Below, in pieces: positions 46,060 through 58,993 of a stretch of 64,000 nucleotides of DNA. The stretch's first letter is position 1. Each line of letters begins with the position of its first letter. Source of the stretch: Euryodendron excelsum (taxonomy: Eukaryota; Streptophyta; Magnoliopsida; Ericales; Pentaphylacaceae). The notes below the pieces were generated by a model. It made no database searches and was not told the origin of the DNA. It saw only the letters and a list, made by a program, of their open reading frames with translations. Both the position numbers and the translations under genes were made by a program. Location of the stretch: assembly GCA_033060915.1 (NCBI GenBank), contig CM065381.1, forward strand, positions 34,667,836-34,731,835, read 5' to 3'.

Positions 46060-47107
46060 GGGCTTAGCTGTATTCCAGAGTCCATTTGAACTGTTCACAT
46101 TTATTGAGGAGCTGGAAGAATGGTCAGCACTTGTTCGAAGATCGGCTTAAGAACCTGTTAAGTGATGCTGCCATTCCAGTCAACTTCTGTACTTCTTTAG
46201 CATTCTTTGGGGCCTGAACGCTCTATATTGCACTTATCTATCGTGGGTCCACCTCAATGCCCTAATGTATAACCAAGAACCCCAGGAATTTCCCTGAGCT
46301 GACTCTGAAAACGCATTTTGAGGTGTTTAACCTCATTTTGTACTGCTTTAGGATGCTAAGTACTTCTTTGAGATCTTCCAGATGGGAGTTGCTAATTTTG
46401 CTCTTCACCATCATATCATCGATGTAGACCTCCACAGTGTTACTGATATGGTTTTTGAACATCTTAGTGACCAATCGCTGGTACGTAGCCTCAGCATTCT
46501 TCAGACCAAAGGGCATTACTTTGTAAAAGAATATACCCCTTAGAGTGATGAAGGCCGTCTTCTCTTGATCATCGAGATGGAGGGGAATCTAGTTATACCC
46601 CTGGTAAGCAACCAAGAAACTCATCCTTTCGAAACCAGCTGTTGCATTCATGAGCTGGTCGATCTTGGGGAGGGGGCAGGGGTCTTTGGGGCATGCTTTG
46701 TTCAGATCAGTAAAGTCCACACAAACCCTCCGTTTGCCGTCCTTCTTCTTCACCACCACTGTGTTTGAAAGCCAGCTCAGGTAATGGATTTTCTGAATTG
46801 CCCCAGCTTCCAAAAGTTTATCGATTTCTTCAATAATGGCGTCCACATGTTATGTTGCCACCCTCCTCCCTTTTTGGACCACAGGTCAGCATTTTGGGTT
46901 GACATTCAGCTTGTGGCAGGTGACTTCGGCATCAATCACCGGCATATCATAAGGAGTCCAGGCAAACACCTCAAGGTTTTTTGTCAGCAGCTCGATCAAA
47001 GAGTTCTCCTCAATTTTGGATAAGAATGTGCTGATGACGAAGTACTTATCATCCTGCCGATCACTGTATATCCTCTTCAGCTCCTCCATAGCCTTATTCT
47101 CCGACAT
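46060..47107 (-). pseudogene. pol: Reverse transcriptase domain
   Basis: N-terminal lead-in (LSKIEENSLIELLTKNLEVF) is at 47107-46886. Core motifs KKKDGKRRVCVDFTDLNKAC, PLPKIDQL and [14 protein letters not shown] follow, then the catalytic [11 protein letters not shown] at about 46425, and the connection toward RNase H. The region keeps one frame but has stops at 46886, just after it, at 46589-46591 (after GYN) and at 46262-46264 and beyond. A frameshift near 46010 leads into RNase H. The YIDD box is intact. Confidence 0.9.
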
Positions 47108-47204
47108 CTACCCCACATCGTCGATGGTAGGGGTGTCCTCGTGCAGCTCCATCATTTGCACTTTTTTAGTTTTTATCTTTATGGTGCATACCATCAGAAA
47201 AATA

Positions 47205-47838
47205 CTATTTGGTAGCCACTTGGTCTCCTCTTATTTCCCCCACACCACCGAGGATCGGGAATCTGATTATCTGATGGTAGGACGAGGGGATAAATTTTAT
47301 AAGGTGTAACCAGGTTCGTCCCATGATCGTGTTATAGAGGGAAGGAACGTTGACTACCAGGAATTCCGTCTGTAATGTGATTCCTCTAGTAGTCATGGGA
47401 ATCGTTACCTTCCTTAAAGGCCAAACCGGGTCTGAACTAAATCTAACTAACGGGTTGAGTGATGGCTGGAGGTCAAACTCCTTGAGCTCTAATTTTTTGA
47501 ACAGGCTGTAATACATGACTTCGGACAAAATTCCTTGGTCAATGAGCAATCTTTTCATGTCACAGCTTGCCATTCTCAGTGTTACAACTAAGGTGTCATT
47601 AAGGGGTCTGCACCCCCACGAGGTCTTCATCAGTGAAGGTGATAGATGTAAGGCCATCGCCGACTTTGACCTTTTTGCTCGTTGGTTGGATCTGCATTAC
47701 TTCCCTCAAGTGTGCAGCTTTTTGTATCTCGACCTGGTATCTATGTGGATCCACGGTTCCTGATTCAGCCAAACCATGCAGCGCATTGATTACTCGGACC
47801 AGTCTTGCTTCAATCTCCTTCTGTGGGGCATCTTCCAT
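47205..47838 (-). pseudogene. pol: Aspartic protease domain
   Basis: The segment ITFTDEDLVGVQTP (about 47600) leads into LNDTLVVTLRMASCDMKRLLIDQGILSEVMYYSLFKKL. The active-site region reads LIDQGILSEV, where many plant gypsy elements have DQGSS or DTGSS. The C-terminal part, YNTIMGRTWL ... SSYHQIIRFPI ... GEIRGDQ, is typical. A frameshift near 47640-47600 separates the two pieces (frames differ). It would process the Gag-Pol polyprotein. Confidence 0.82.
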
Positions 47839-49423
47839 TCACGGTTGCTCGGCCTTGCTTTTTGTCTTATCCTGATTAATAAATTGGTCGAGATGGCTAG
47901 CCTTAGCTAAATCTTCCAAGTGGGTCTTGAGATGCCAGCACTGTTCCGTCTTATGCCCCTTCTCTCGGTGGTAAGAGCAGAACCTCTTTTGGTCCAGGGA
48001 TGTTGGATCCTCTCCTAACTTCGGGGCCATTTGAAAAATGGTTTGTCATGGATCTGGGGTAAGATTTTATAGATGAGATCTTTAAAGACTATATAGACCC
48101 CATCGTTCACCTTTTTCCCCCGGTTATTATCTTCTTATCGAGGTTTCTTAGCTTCCTTCTTATTCATCTTCTTGGCAACTATGCCGACCTTTACTGCACT
48201 TGGCTGAGGCACATCCTCATCTAATCTCACGTAGCTCTTTATTAACATCAATTCCTATGCGATGAGGGTTGGCTTATTCATTAAGGATTGCACAAACGAT
48301 GCTCTTTGGGCAGGCCAATTTTGAATTGAGTCACGGCCAGTTACTCACTGCACTCGTCAATTTCGTTGTAAGCCTGCTAGTATCGCCGTGTGTATGCCCG
48401 CAATTCTTTCCCCTCATCTTTTCGTAAGGTTAGTAAGAAATCGACCTCCTTGGGCTGCGTGTTGTTAGCTATGAAGCGAGCATTGAATAGCTTGACAAGT
48501 TGCCTCTAGTTTGACACTGATCTGGACGACAATTTGTCGAACCATCGTAAGGCCACATCCCCCAAACTGGAGGGAAAGATTCGGCACATTAATGTTTGGT
48601 CACCGTACCATAACACCATTATGTGCTTATAATGCCAAACATGGTTAACTAGGTCAACCTTTTTGTCATATAGAGTGAACTTTGGTTGGGTGAACTTTCG
48701 AGGAATTTGGTGGGACTCAATCTCCTCTGTGAATGGTGTGGATGCAATCTGGTCCAAGGCCTTTTTGATCAGGTCATAGGCTGTGCGGTCTTTAGCATGC
48801 TGTTTCTTTTCCTCCAGCTTTTCATTGAACCATTTTTCCCAGTCTTTTCGCTGCAGACCATCTTCCACCCGTTCATCATTCTGCGGAGTCTTGCTCCGTC
48901 TTCGATGCCGATCTGATCGCCTGTCCTCACAGCACCCGATGCTAGAGGTGTAGCTTCCTCTCACTCGCGGCGCTGGAACATCCCTGCTTCTTGCAATTCT
49001 TTCATGGTTTGGGGACCCTTCCCTGCCACGCCTGTCTCTTCTGGAGATTGCCTCTCTCATGACCCAAACTTGAGAGGTCAGATAGGCAATCTCTTCGCTG
49101 CACCGCCGAATCTCCCTTTCAACCTAACGGAGTGTATCTTCACTTGGGACGCGTCCATTGGAGGACGAGGAGGCAAGGTCCTGGTGCTGGTTTCTATCGA
49201 AATTTTGCTCCCGGACATAGTCCGGGTTTCTCCATAGTTCGCCTTGTGCTTCCTGGTGGCTCCTAGCAGGGGTTTGTACTTCCGACCTTAGCATTCCGCC
49301 TCTGCGCCGATCTACTGGGGTAGATTAACCATGTGCCGAATTTGTTCGATCTTTACTAGAGGAGGTCTTGTTTCCAAGCTCATTGTGGTTTTCTCCTCTT
49401 CCTCTTCGATCGTTCAAACTCAT
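47839..49423 (-). pseudogene. gag: Gag of Tat element
   Basis: It starts MSLNDRRGRGENH at 49423, 16 bases after the PBS. A charged Arg-rich N-terminal part is followed by the capsid domain at about 48720-48300 (KFTQPKFTLYDKKVDLVNHV, FPSSLGDVALRWFDKL, RQLVKLFNARF). The zinc knuckle CSYHREKGHKTEQC is at about 47975. Stops interrupt it: TAA and TAG in the N-terminal part, TAG at 48506-48508, two more within the capsid, and TGA at 47839-47841. One frame change lies between about 48280 and 48030. Confidence 0.87.
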
Positions 49424-49438
49424 GATTATCTCAGCCTT

Positions 49439-49456
49439 CCCACAAACGGTGCCAAT
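49439..49456 (-). other. Primer-binding site of Tat element
   Basis: Minus strand ATTGGCACCGTTTGTGGG immediately after the 5' LTR end (CACTTACA). TTGGCGCCGT-type sites are common in plant gypsy elements. It is unlike the PBS of the LTR-A/B elements, so this is a different family. Confidence 0.75.
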
Positions 49457-50051
49457 TGTAAGTGAAATTTTTTGGGAAGGCTTGGCCGATCACTCAAGTC
49501 AATGTTGATGAGTCCAAACTCTCTACAAGAAAGAGAAGTTAGAATGGGTCAACCCTTATCGGGCCGATCACACTCTGATGATTAAGTTAGCAAGCTTAAT
49601 CAAGAGTTGAATAGATAAAAGTTGTATATACTTAGAGTTAATTGTCCATACCTGGCTCTTGAGGTCTTTGGTATTTATAGTGTAATCAATGGAGTGTTTT
49701 GCTCCTAGCCTACCAGCAGGTTGTCATGGCCTGTCAGGTAGGCTTCATCATTTGCCGCTAACTGACCACATGCAGGGCCTGCCTTACCATCACTCAAGAA
49801 TCCATTTGATCGGACGTGTAGGTCAACGTTGCGTGGGGAGCTGCTGGTGCGTTTAATGCTAGTCAACTCTGCATTTAATGCTCTGAGACCGCTAGCGGTT
49901 GAGCTCACCTTTCGCGGTTTTGGGCCTAGGTCGGCGTCAAATCAGCATACTGGGCTAAATCGTCCTTCAGTGCTTGATTTGGGTTGCCCAGCTTCAATTT
50001 GTGTTGATTGGGCCTAACCTGATGGATTGGGCCGTGTGCATTTACCCCACA
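49457..50051 (-). mobile_element. 5' LTR-C of Tat element
   Basis: 595 bp, TGTGGGGTAAATGC (50051) to CACTTACA (49457) on the minus strand; TATA box at 49679-49672. It faces the PBS and gag. Confidence 0.9.
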
Positions 50052-50578
50052 CCTTCCAAGACTCCCACGAGTTTATCTTCAATCGGGCCCTAGCTCGAAT
50101 TACAAATGACCTAATTCTTGCTAAATGAGATATGTAGGCAACCTAAAATAGTGTGGTCATAACCTCATTTCAAATCATATTTTAAAACTTTTCTATTTTT
50201 AAAGATTTTTCCAAAAACCATGCATCATACATCATTCATCCAAAAATTGATGACCAAACCTCATTTTCAAAACTCTAAAGTGGATACAAGTGGATTTCTA
50301 GTAACTTGTGATTTAAGTGAGTGAATTAAAGGTAATTAGACATGTAGCTACTGAAAGGGCAGGATAGGGCGATGATCTTAGGATATCTTCCCTACACGTA
50401 ACCAACCCTCGGACCATAGATTTCTATTTCGAAGACTAAAATTAGAGTCACATTTTCAAAAGGGCATTCAAAAGGTTGCTAAAAACCTCTTTTCCAAAAA
50501 CCCTCTTAAAAAGGGCATTTTCAAAACCTTTTGAAAAACCTAAGTTTAGTATTGGGATTACACTTAGTTTTTAAGTGG

Positions 50579-50604
50579 CCTAACACGTCTTTAACCATGT
50601 TAGG
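50579..50604 (+). promoter_or_regulatory. Conserved LTR hairpin with compensated arms (LTR-B1)
   Basis: Arms CCTAACA (50579-50585) and TGTTAGG (50598-50604), against CCTAACT/AGTTAGG in the other nine LTRs. Both sides changed, so pairing is kept. The adjoining PBS-core copy is degenerate (TGATGACTCTC). Confidence 0.65.
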
Positions 50605-51085
50605 TGATGACTCTCAATTTTTTCAAAAAGCCCTTAAATCAAATCAAATATTTAAGTGCAAACCCCCATTGCACGTGTCCTTTTAGGAGGATAAGTTCTA
50701 ATAGAGAGATTACCGTGCTTTTCCTAAGCTTAAAGTGCTTAGTTAAAAACAGAGGTGCGACAGTTGGTGACTCCACTAGGGATACTTAGAAGGTTAGGCC
50801 ATCGTCATGTCTCTTCACCCTTCACTCACCTAACATCTCCAGTTACTTTATCCAATTTTATCAACTTTTTAAATTTTCAAGTTAAATGTTCAAAAGTTTT
50901 CAAAAGTCATGACTTTGTAAAAATTAAACATTATTTTCAAAATTTTCAAAAAAAATGTTCAAAGTTTTCAAACAAGTGTCATCACTTGGGTTCATTCTAT
51001 CATTCATACTCTTGCATTGATTTCTATATTCATGCTCTTGCATTGATCATCTATTTTCATCTTGCATTAAGGTTTTGTTGAAAAG

Positions 51086-51112
51086 TACTAACTCTTTGTA
51101 TTTCTTTTATAG
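51086..51112 (+). promoter_or_regulatory. Candidate branch point and 3' splice site in LTR-B element leader
   Basis: TACTAAC (51086-51092), a pyrimidine-rich tract and TTTTATAG with AG at 51111-51112, followed by GTGAACC. This is the counterpart of the acceptor at 4076-4049 in the left element, with the branch motif identical. Confidence 0.5.
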
Positions 51113-52606
51113 GTGAACCCTTGTTCACATTTACTTTATGCTATGTGAATGCTTTGATTGCCATGAATGCATGTATGACAAGATGGATTTTGTAAGCACC
51201 TTATTTTTTGCTAGCTTGGTAATCTCCAACCTGACCGAACTCCTTTTCAAAACTCCATAAGCACATTCAAGACTACATCAACTTTCAAATCCTTATCCAG
51301 TCAATCAACTGCTTCTCGGGCCCCTCTGGGCCCAATGAAAGCCTAATAACCAAACCTACCCCTTGGATCTCCAAGCATGTTTTGAGAAAGTTCAAAATCT
51401 CTCAAAACGGTAAGTCCACCCTTCCAAAATGTTACTAAATTGTTAGGCGTACTCCACACGCCATCTGGTTTAATTTCGGTCCCATTCCGGCTAACTCCGG
51501 TCAAAATGACCGTTTTAGCCCTAAACGCCCCAACTCTGCACAAACCCTACCGAACGGTAAAATACTTTCCTGAAACCATCCCTGAACAACCTGGCACGCT
51601 TAACATAACACACCAATCTATTCCTGACCATTTTCAACCAAAATTAGCCAAAATGACCATTTTACCCCAAACGCGCCCAAAACAACACTGGTCCTAGGAT
51701 ATTGAGCAGCGGGTCTTGTCACACACCCCTGTTTAACCTAAGGAGAACCTTACGACACTAAACATCCACCACTTGATAAAGGCCCCCTGGAGCATCTCGC
51801 AAACGCTCCGCCCGAATGGCCTTTTCCTTGATTCCCTGGTTATAACACGCAGTCAAATGACTCGAGAAATGCGTAAACTAGGAAATTCCCAAAACCTCGT
51901 CCACAGATCCTTCCATCGATATTGCTCGATTAGATAGATCGCTCTCGGAAGCCCTTCATTGTACGGTATGAAAACTATAACTTCCAGCAACCCTTGGAGC
52001 GTCTCGTAGACGCTCCACTAAGGTCGACTTTTTCTTCAATTCCCCGATTGAAGCACACCATCAAAAGACTTGAGAAATGCATAAATCTGGGAATTCTCGA
52101 AAGTATTTCCAAAATACTTTCCATCGGTGCTGCCCGATCGAAAAGATTGCTTCCCGAAGGCCCCGATCACAAGACACAAAAACAGCTACTTTTGAACACC
52201 CTCAGAGCATATCACAGACGCTCTGCAAAGATGTCCTTTTATGCATGTTTCCCAAGACAATATCCCGCACTTCCAAATGCCATTCAAACTTTTCGAAAAC
52301 ATGAAAGTTCACTAAGAACCCTAGGAAAACATCCTGGTTGCCGTTGATTTCCCCAAAACCTTCCCGGTTGGCTTATTTATCGAGACAAAATTTAAACGAA
52401 CCTTCCCGGTGATGGAGCGTATGCTACATGCACTCAAATTTTGATTAGATCGACCAAATTTTGATCAATCGTTGGGATTTAATCAGTACAGTGGGTGCCA
52501 CGTGTCATTCTGGTAATGGAACAGTACTGGCACATGTGCTACATGCGTTAGGGCAAACTTTGGCCAGGCGCATGTAGCACATGTGCCAAGCTTGTTCCAT
52601 ATTGCC

Positions 52607-52614
52607 TATAAATA
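52607..52614 (+). promoter_or_regulatory. TATA box of LTR-B2
   Basis: TATAAATA in a CCTATAAATACC context, just downstream of a palindromic GCGCATGTAGCACATGTGCC. The minus-strand LTR-B fragment has the same arrangement at 9513-9506. Confidence 0.65.
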
Positions 52615-54022
52615 CCAGACCCCCCTTTTGTATATTCTAAATCCGAAATTGATGCGAAGCTCTACTGAAACTTCTCCAGAACCTCGAATCCCTAACATAT
52701 ATTCTACCCGTCCAACACTTAGGCTAGATTCCACCTCCCTCAAGGTCATACACTTCACCTACAAAGCCTTATACACCACTAAACACTCCCTTCCAGCCCT
52801 TTAAGCCTTCTTGAAGTCATTTAAGATCCAATCAAGACATCCATTGAAGACTACAAGTGTGTTGAAGGCAAAAGGTGGTATCTCTTTTACATTTGTGTCT
52901 TCCCTCACTCTCCTCTTCTCCCTCCTAGCCTACTTAGGCTATTCTCTATTTTAATCCTCATCTTCAACCTCCCTTTCTTGCATGCTTAAGCCAAGAGGGC
53001 TCTTAGTCCATACCTAGAGGAAAGCAAGTGAGAGCCACCGTGTATAGGGATCTCTCACTAGCCTACTTTAAGATGGTATGACCTAGGAGCCCCTCGATTA
53101 TGTGGTGTAGCCTAAAAGCCTTGTATGTATTCATGACCCCCTTGCATTTTGCTAACTTGATCATGTCTTATGTGCTTGGCTTTATTTTCATGTTTCTAAC
53201 CATGTGCTACAAAGCTTGCATTATTCTTGTTTCCATGCCATTTTCAAATTCAACATTCCTCTCAAAAATGGTTCTAAGAGTTGGTCCCTTGAAGTTTAGA
53301 ATGAGACCTTAGAAATCATGCCTTAGAAAATCGCCACTAACCTCTAACTCACACTTTTGCATCCTCGCATTTCAATTTGCATAAAAGTTATTTTCAAACT
53401 CTCTAATTTCCAAGGCTTCCATTCTCTCAAGTTTAGTGGTTGGAATGGCCCAATGGAACCCTCTCTTGAGTGGTCTCCCTTCTATATTGGTCATAGGAGC
53501 CTTATATTGTTAGAATGGTCCCCTTCTCTTTTTATTCTTGCACACAAGTGGTTTCCAAACTCTTTGATTTCCAAGGTTTCCATTCTCTCAAGTTTATTGG
53601 TTGGAATGGCCCCATGGAACCCTCTCTTGAGTGGTCTCCCTTTTATTTGGCCATAGGAACCCTCTCTTGTTGGAATGGTTTCCTTCAAAAATGGTTTTCA
53701 TCATCCTTTTTCAAAAGTGGTTTTCAAAAATTCATTACCTCCATATTTCCATTAAAAATGATATTTCAAAAAGTTGTCATCATCATGTTGATTTTTTTTT
53801 GGATTTCATACACTTGTGAAGATAATGGTGATAATGGTCATAAGGAAACCTTCCTTGGAATGGTCTCCAAACATCAACCATATAAACCATACTCTTGGCT
53901 AGAACCAAATTTTCATAGAAATGATCTTCAAAAGGGTTGTCAACCAAAGTCCTTTGCATAACATAAGTTGTTTTCCAAAACCCTTTCCAAAAGTGCATGA
54001 AACCACCTTTCAAAACCATCTT

Positions 54023-54300
54023 CCAATCCAACTCTAGGTTAACTTGACCCTAGTTATCCAACCCTAGGTTAACTTGACCTTAGTTATCCAACCCTAGGTT
54101 AACTTGACCGTAGTTGCCTAACCCTAGGTTAATCTAACCCAAGTTAGTTAACCTTAGGTTAACTTGACCCTATTTGTTCAACCCTAGGTTAATGTGACCC
54201 TAGTCGCCTTAACCCTTGGTTAACCAAACCCTAGTTAGTTAACCTTATATCAACCCTAACCATTGGTCAACCCAACCTAGGTTAGTATACTTTAAGGTTC
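54023..54300 (+). repeat. 30-bp tandem repeats in LTR-B2
   Basis: About nine degenerate units of CCCTAGGTTAACTTGACC plus TAGTTATCCAA. The first three are regular at 30 bp, later ones drift. Homologous to 31420-31640. Confidence 0.8.
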
Positions 54301-54504
54301 CAACCCATGGATTCCTTTTTAAATGATCTCTCTATTTAAAACTATCCTCATTACCCATTTTTCCAAAACCTCCTACTCTCTTGAGTTTTCAAAAACTAAC
54401 TCCATAACCTCTTCAAATGTTCCTACACTTTATCTTCAAAATATTTCAAAAAATGTTCTCAAGAACTCACAACCCTAAGGTGTCCCTACCCTTTCTATGG
54501 TTAG

Positions 54505-57500
54505 TGTCGCACCTAGATTTTTCACACTCAAGGAATACACATACAAGCAAAAAAAACATTGTACTCTCTCGTTAGAACTCACCCTCCTAGAAGAATAAGG
54601 GCGACTAGATTTGAATTGAAAATATATTTGAATAAAGGGTTTTTGAAAAACATTTGGAGTCGCCACCTAACTTTATTAAGGAGAGTTAGGTCACCTACAA
54701 ACTAAGCACAATCCGAAGACTACACTTATGGTTTTTGAAAATGATTTTGAAAATATCTCCTCAAGAGAGGGTTTTTAAGAAAACAAGTTGTTTGGCAACC
54801 TTTGGAAAATAACTAAGCCCTTTTTGAAAATAAACTCCATTTTGGTCTTGCGAAAACACTAAACCTAGGTTCGGAGGTTGGTTACGTATAGGGAAGACAC
54901 ACTAAGCCATCACTCTACCCCGCCCTTGCGGTACCTACATGTCTATTTACCCTAAATTCACCTCTGAGAGTCTTCAACTAACGAATTTCCAATCCTATCC
55001 ACTTTAGAAAAAGAATGTTTAAAAACTATCATGATACATGATATGCAAGTGCAAGAAAAAGATAGTTGAAAAATTAATTTGGAAATAGATCTGAAAAAGA
55101 AATTGATTTTATTTAAAAAGAGATTTGAAAAAATAGATTTGAAATTAGAAAGTTTTAGAAATTGGAAATAGAGATTTGAAAACAGATTTTTGGAATTGAA
55201 AACTTGAAATAGATTATGGAATTAGAGATTTGGAAAAGGTTGTGACCACACCCATGAAGGTTGCCTACGTATCCTTTTTAAGGAATCAGGTCAGTCGTAG
55301 TTCAGACAAGAGTCCGATAGAAAATAGATTTGATAAAGAATTTGATTTGAACTTAGAATAGAAGATTGAAAATTAGAATTGAGAAGATTGGACTTGTTTT
55401 GGAAAGATTAAGGTTTAAGAAACCTACACTTAGGAAAGATAGGATTTAGAAAAGACTTGAGAGTTGAGAAAAGATTTGACTCGAATGTTGGACTTGGAAA
55501 ATTAGGAAAGATTGGATTTAGGAAGGGTTCGAATTAGGAAAGGTTCGATTTAGGAAAGTCTCATTTTAGAAAAGTTTTGGTTTAGGAAAGTTTCATTTTA
55601 ATAAAGGTGTTGAAATAGGAAAGGTTTTGAAATAAGAAAGGATTTTGAAATAAGAATATTTTGAGTTTAGAAAGATTCGAATTTAGAAAGTTTAGGATTT
55701 TGGAAAGATTTGAAGATTTAGATTTGGAAAGTGGAGATTTGGAAAGGTATGGAATTAAGAGAGATTTGGAAGCTTAAAGTTTAAGGAAAGATTTAAAAGT
55801 TTAGGTTTAGGAAACTTATGGTTTAGGAAGGTACTAGATTAGGAAGGATTGAGATTCGTATTTCCTAAAACAAAGGATTAGATTTTGTTTCTAAAAAGAG
55901 ATGTTTTGATTTTGTTTCAAAAAACGGAGGATAGGATCTAGTTTCCTAAATGAGAGATTGGATTTGACATGGATTTGGAAGGTAAAGTTTTACAAACACT
56001 AGATTTGGAATACTACAGTTTTGACGTAGAAAATAGGTTTTGGAAACTTATGATTTTGACGTAGAAAACAAGAGGTTTTGAAAACCTAGGTTTTGAGGCC
56101 AAAATAAGGGATTGGAAATCATGTTTTTGGGAAAGAACATTAGGGTTTCCTAATTGTTGGCTCTAGGGCTTGACTTGGGCTCTAAGAAAAGAGATTTTGG
56201 AAAGTGAGTTTTTGGAAAGGGAGATTTTTGGAAGGAAATCCTAGAGAGGAGTGTTTAGAAAGGGAGATTTTTGGAAAGAAATCCTAAAGATGAGTTTTTA
56301 GAAAGTCAATTTGAAAAGAGAGAGTTTTTGAAAAGAAGTTTTTGGAAAGTAAAACTTTGAGAGAGTTTTTGGAGAGAGAGGTTTTGGGAAAGAGATTTTT
56401 GGAAAGAGTTGTTTAGAGAAGAAACTTAAGGAGTGTTTTTAGAAAGTGAACTTTGGGGAGAGTGTTTTAGAAAAGAGTTTTTGAAAAATAGATTTTTGGA
56501 GGGAGTTTTTGAAAACAATTTTGAAAAGGAGATTGAAGAGAATTTATGGAAAGCATGTTGGAAAAGAGATTTTTAGAAGGAGATTTTTTAGAAAGTCTAT
56601 AAAATATCTCACTTTCCTAAAGCGATTCTAACCACAAGAAGGTTATAACCACTTTAAGATAGTGGTTTTGAAAACAACAATGTTTTGAAAATATGGACTA
56701 TATTGGTCACGTTAAATATAACACGTTCCTAAAGCGACCCTAGCCATAGAAATGCTAGAATCACCCTAGGATTGAGCTTTTGAAAACAAGTTTTGAAAAA
56801 GAAGATTTTGATGCAAATTTTGAAAACAGTTTTGATGCAAGCTTTTGAAAACGAATTTTAGAAGAATACAAGATCATGATATGCACAATGCAAGTTGGGG
56901 TCGTGAACATACAAGGTTAAAGGCTTCACCACATAATCAAGGGGGTCAAACCCACGTGGTCTCCGATTAGACTAAAAGAAAGCCCCCGACACGGTGACCC
57001 TTCAATAGCCTAATCCTACACATAGATCGGAAAATCCCTTGTTTCAAGCATGCAAGAAAGGGGGGAAGAAGATGGGGGATTAAAATAGAAGAAAACCTAA
57101 GTGGGTTCAGAGAGAGAAGAGAGGGGGAAGATGCGTAAACTTAAAGAGAAAGCCTACCTTGTGTCTTCTTTATTTTACTTTGCTTTGCGCGTTTTGCTTT
57201 TCTTGCTTTGCTTCGGTCTTCACTTCAGTCTTCAAGGGCTTGTCTTGATATTCAAAGCTTCATAGTTGCAGTAATCCAAGTCTTCAATGGAGGGTTTGAG
57301 GCTAGTGTTTGAGTATATGAGAGTGTGTGTGAGTGTATGAGAGTGTATATGAGTGTATAGGAGACTAGGGTTTGGAAAACCTAAAGAAGCTAGGGTTTAG
57401 GGAGGCTACGAACTCTGTATATCGAAGAGTAGGGTTTTTAGACTGAGTTTGCAGACCTCTTTCACGCTAGAGGAGGCTTTGTATTTATAGAGAGAAGAAT

Positions 57501-58993
57501 GACCTAGCGCCTGTTGAAGTGGCGCCATGTCAAAAAAAGCCAATATTTGGCTTGGCGCCACTAGCCACTTAGGAAAGTTTTAAGGTCAACAAGCAACGTA
57601 TCTTCAGAAGATTTGGGCGCCTGTACTAGTGACTACCATGCAATTTTTAGTCTGGCTTCACTAGGAGTGTGAATGGCCTGAAAGGCCAAAAATGAACATG
57701 AACCCTTAGAATGGAGTCCCGGGGGTATTTGACTTGAAAAATTAGGACAAGATGTGTCGGAAGTGTTGACCGGTAGGGGTAAAACGGTCAACCGGGCCGG
57801 AAAGCTGCCGGGACAGACTCAGAATGTCCCGGAAGAAGACTCAAGGTTTGGAAACATTATTTAGAATGTTCCAGGAGGTTATCAGTTTGATACCCAGAAC
57901 CAGTGTGGTCGAAAAAGGCGACCGGCCCACCGGGCGCAAAACGGTCATTTCGCACTGGGTTTGCTGGAATTGACTAAGAATGATCCAAAAAGATAATGAA
58001 AGGTCAGGAATACTATAAGAAGCATTCTTGGGAAGTTACCGGTTTGGTATCCAGAGCTGGTGTGGTTCCCGGGGCGTTCGGATGCCTAGGGGCAAAATGG
58101 TCATCTTGATCGGAAAGTCTCAAAATTGGCCCCAAACTAACTAGAAGACACCTAATCATGCTAGATCGTCTCTAGGAAAATCTTGGAATGATGGACTTAC
58201 CGTTCTGAGAACTTAGGTACTTTCTCAAGAAATGTGCCAGAAATGGCCCTAGGGGCAGTTTGGTCATTTTTCACCGAAGTGGGCTAGCGGGCACCGGTGT
58301 TGACCTGGGTTTTGAGTATTTCCACCACTCTGACGACGGTCCCGTGATACAAGGGTTTGTTGGCAATTCCCTATATCGACCTATTTACAAGTACTTCTGC
58401 TACTCTAACGGTTGCGATGTTTGCGAGTACTTCAGCTACTCTGACGGTTCGCGATTATTCCCGAGACTGCCTGATCTCGGGAAGCTGCTAAATGAACTTA
58501 GCTCCTAAGGAATCAACTTTCTTAAAAGGCGTGCTAAAACCAACATTTCTACATTGGCGGGCTAGCAGGCACCAAAGGTGGACCGTTCTACCATCTAGGG
58601 GACTTGGGGTCTCGTCCCGGTCGACGGGTTTGAAGGGACTTACTGTTCCGAAGAGTTCACTCGAAAACGTGCCGGATTGGATGGTCTTACCACCTTAAGG
58701 AATCAACTTTGTCAAAAGGTGTGCCGGATTTAATTGGAATTAGAATTGGAATTGGAATTGGAAAGGGGACTTACCGTCTTCGGAAAGACGTGCCTGTGGA
58801 ATTGGATCAAACATTACCCCCAATGGCATTTTGGTCATTTTGCCTCTATTTGGGCCCGGCGGGCCCGCGAAGCGGTTTGATTGATGGGATTAGACTTGAA
58901 AAGTTGATTTGACTCAGAATATGTCCACATTGACTTGAATACAAGTCTAGACAGACTGTAGACTACCGAGCGGTAAAAAATGGAGTGCTTACA
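54505..58993 (-). mobile_element. Solo LTR-A copy 8 (TSD GTTAG)
   Basis: Complete 4489-bp minus-strand LTR-A, TGTAAGCACTCC (58993) to GGTGCGACA (54505). Identical duplications GTTAG lie at 54500-54504 and 58994-58998. The TATA box is at 57489-57482 and the donor near 57157. The hairpin is at 54691-54665. The hairpin arrays in U3 are much reduced (only scattered units near 58300-58450 and 58760), so this is the most divergent LTR-A here. The host LTR-B2 reads through once it is removed. Confidence 0.92.

Larger units (their letters stand above)
32452..50051 (-). mobile_element. Tat-lineage Ty3/gypsy element (LTR-C) with antisense ORF
   Basis: Complete-ended 17.6-kb insertion on the minus strand, including two later LTR-A insertions (1851 and 5575 bp). 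Order in sense: 5' LTR 50051-49457, PBS, gag, PR, RT, RNase H, archaeal-type RNase H, integrase, 61-bp repeats, an oppositely oriented gene, polypurine tract, 3' LTR 33015-32452. Target duplications CCTTT (32447-32451) and CCTTC (50052-50056) differ at one base. The dual RNase H and antisense ORF place it in the Tat clade. All coding parts have stops or frameshifts. The two LTRs differ at roughly 17 of the first 120 bases by eye, mostly transitions, so the insertion is old. Confidence 0.92.
30532..50762 (+). mobile_element. LTR-B1, 5' LTR of the right-hand element, split by Tat insertion
   Basis: Plus-strand LTR-B with its U3 and TATA box missing, the start being replaced by the LTR-A array. 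It runs 30532-32451, is interrupted by the Tat element (32452-50051), then continues 50057-50762, ending GGTGCGACA. Removing the insertion and one duplication restores the order seen uninterrupted at 10255-10310. A PBS follows at 50765, so this is a 5' LTR. Sub-features: a GGTTAACCTA-type 30-bp repeat region (about 31420-31640) and the conserved hairpin with changed but complementary arms (50579-50604). Confidence 0.82.
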
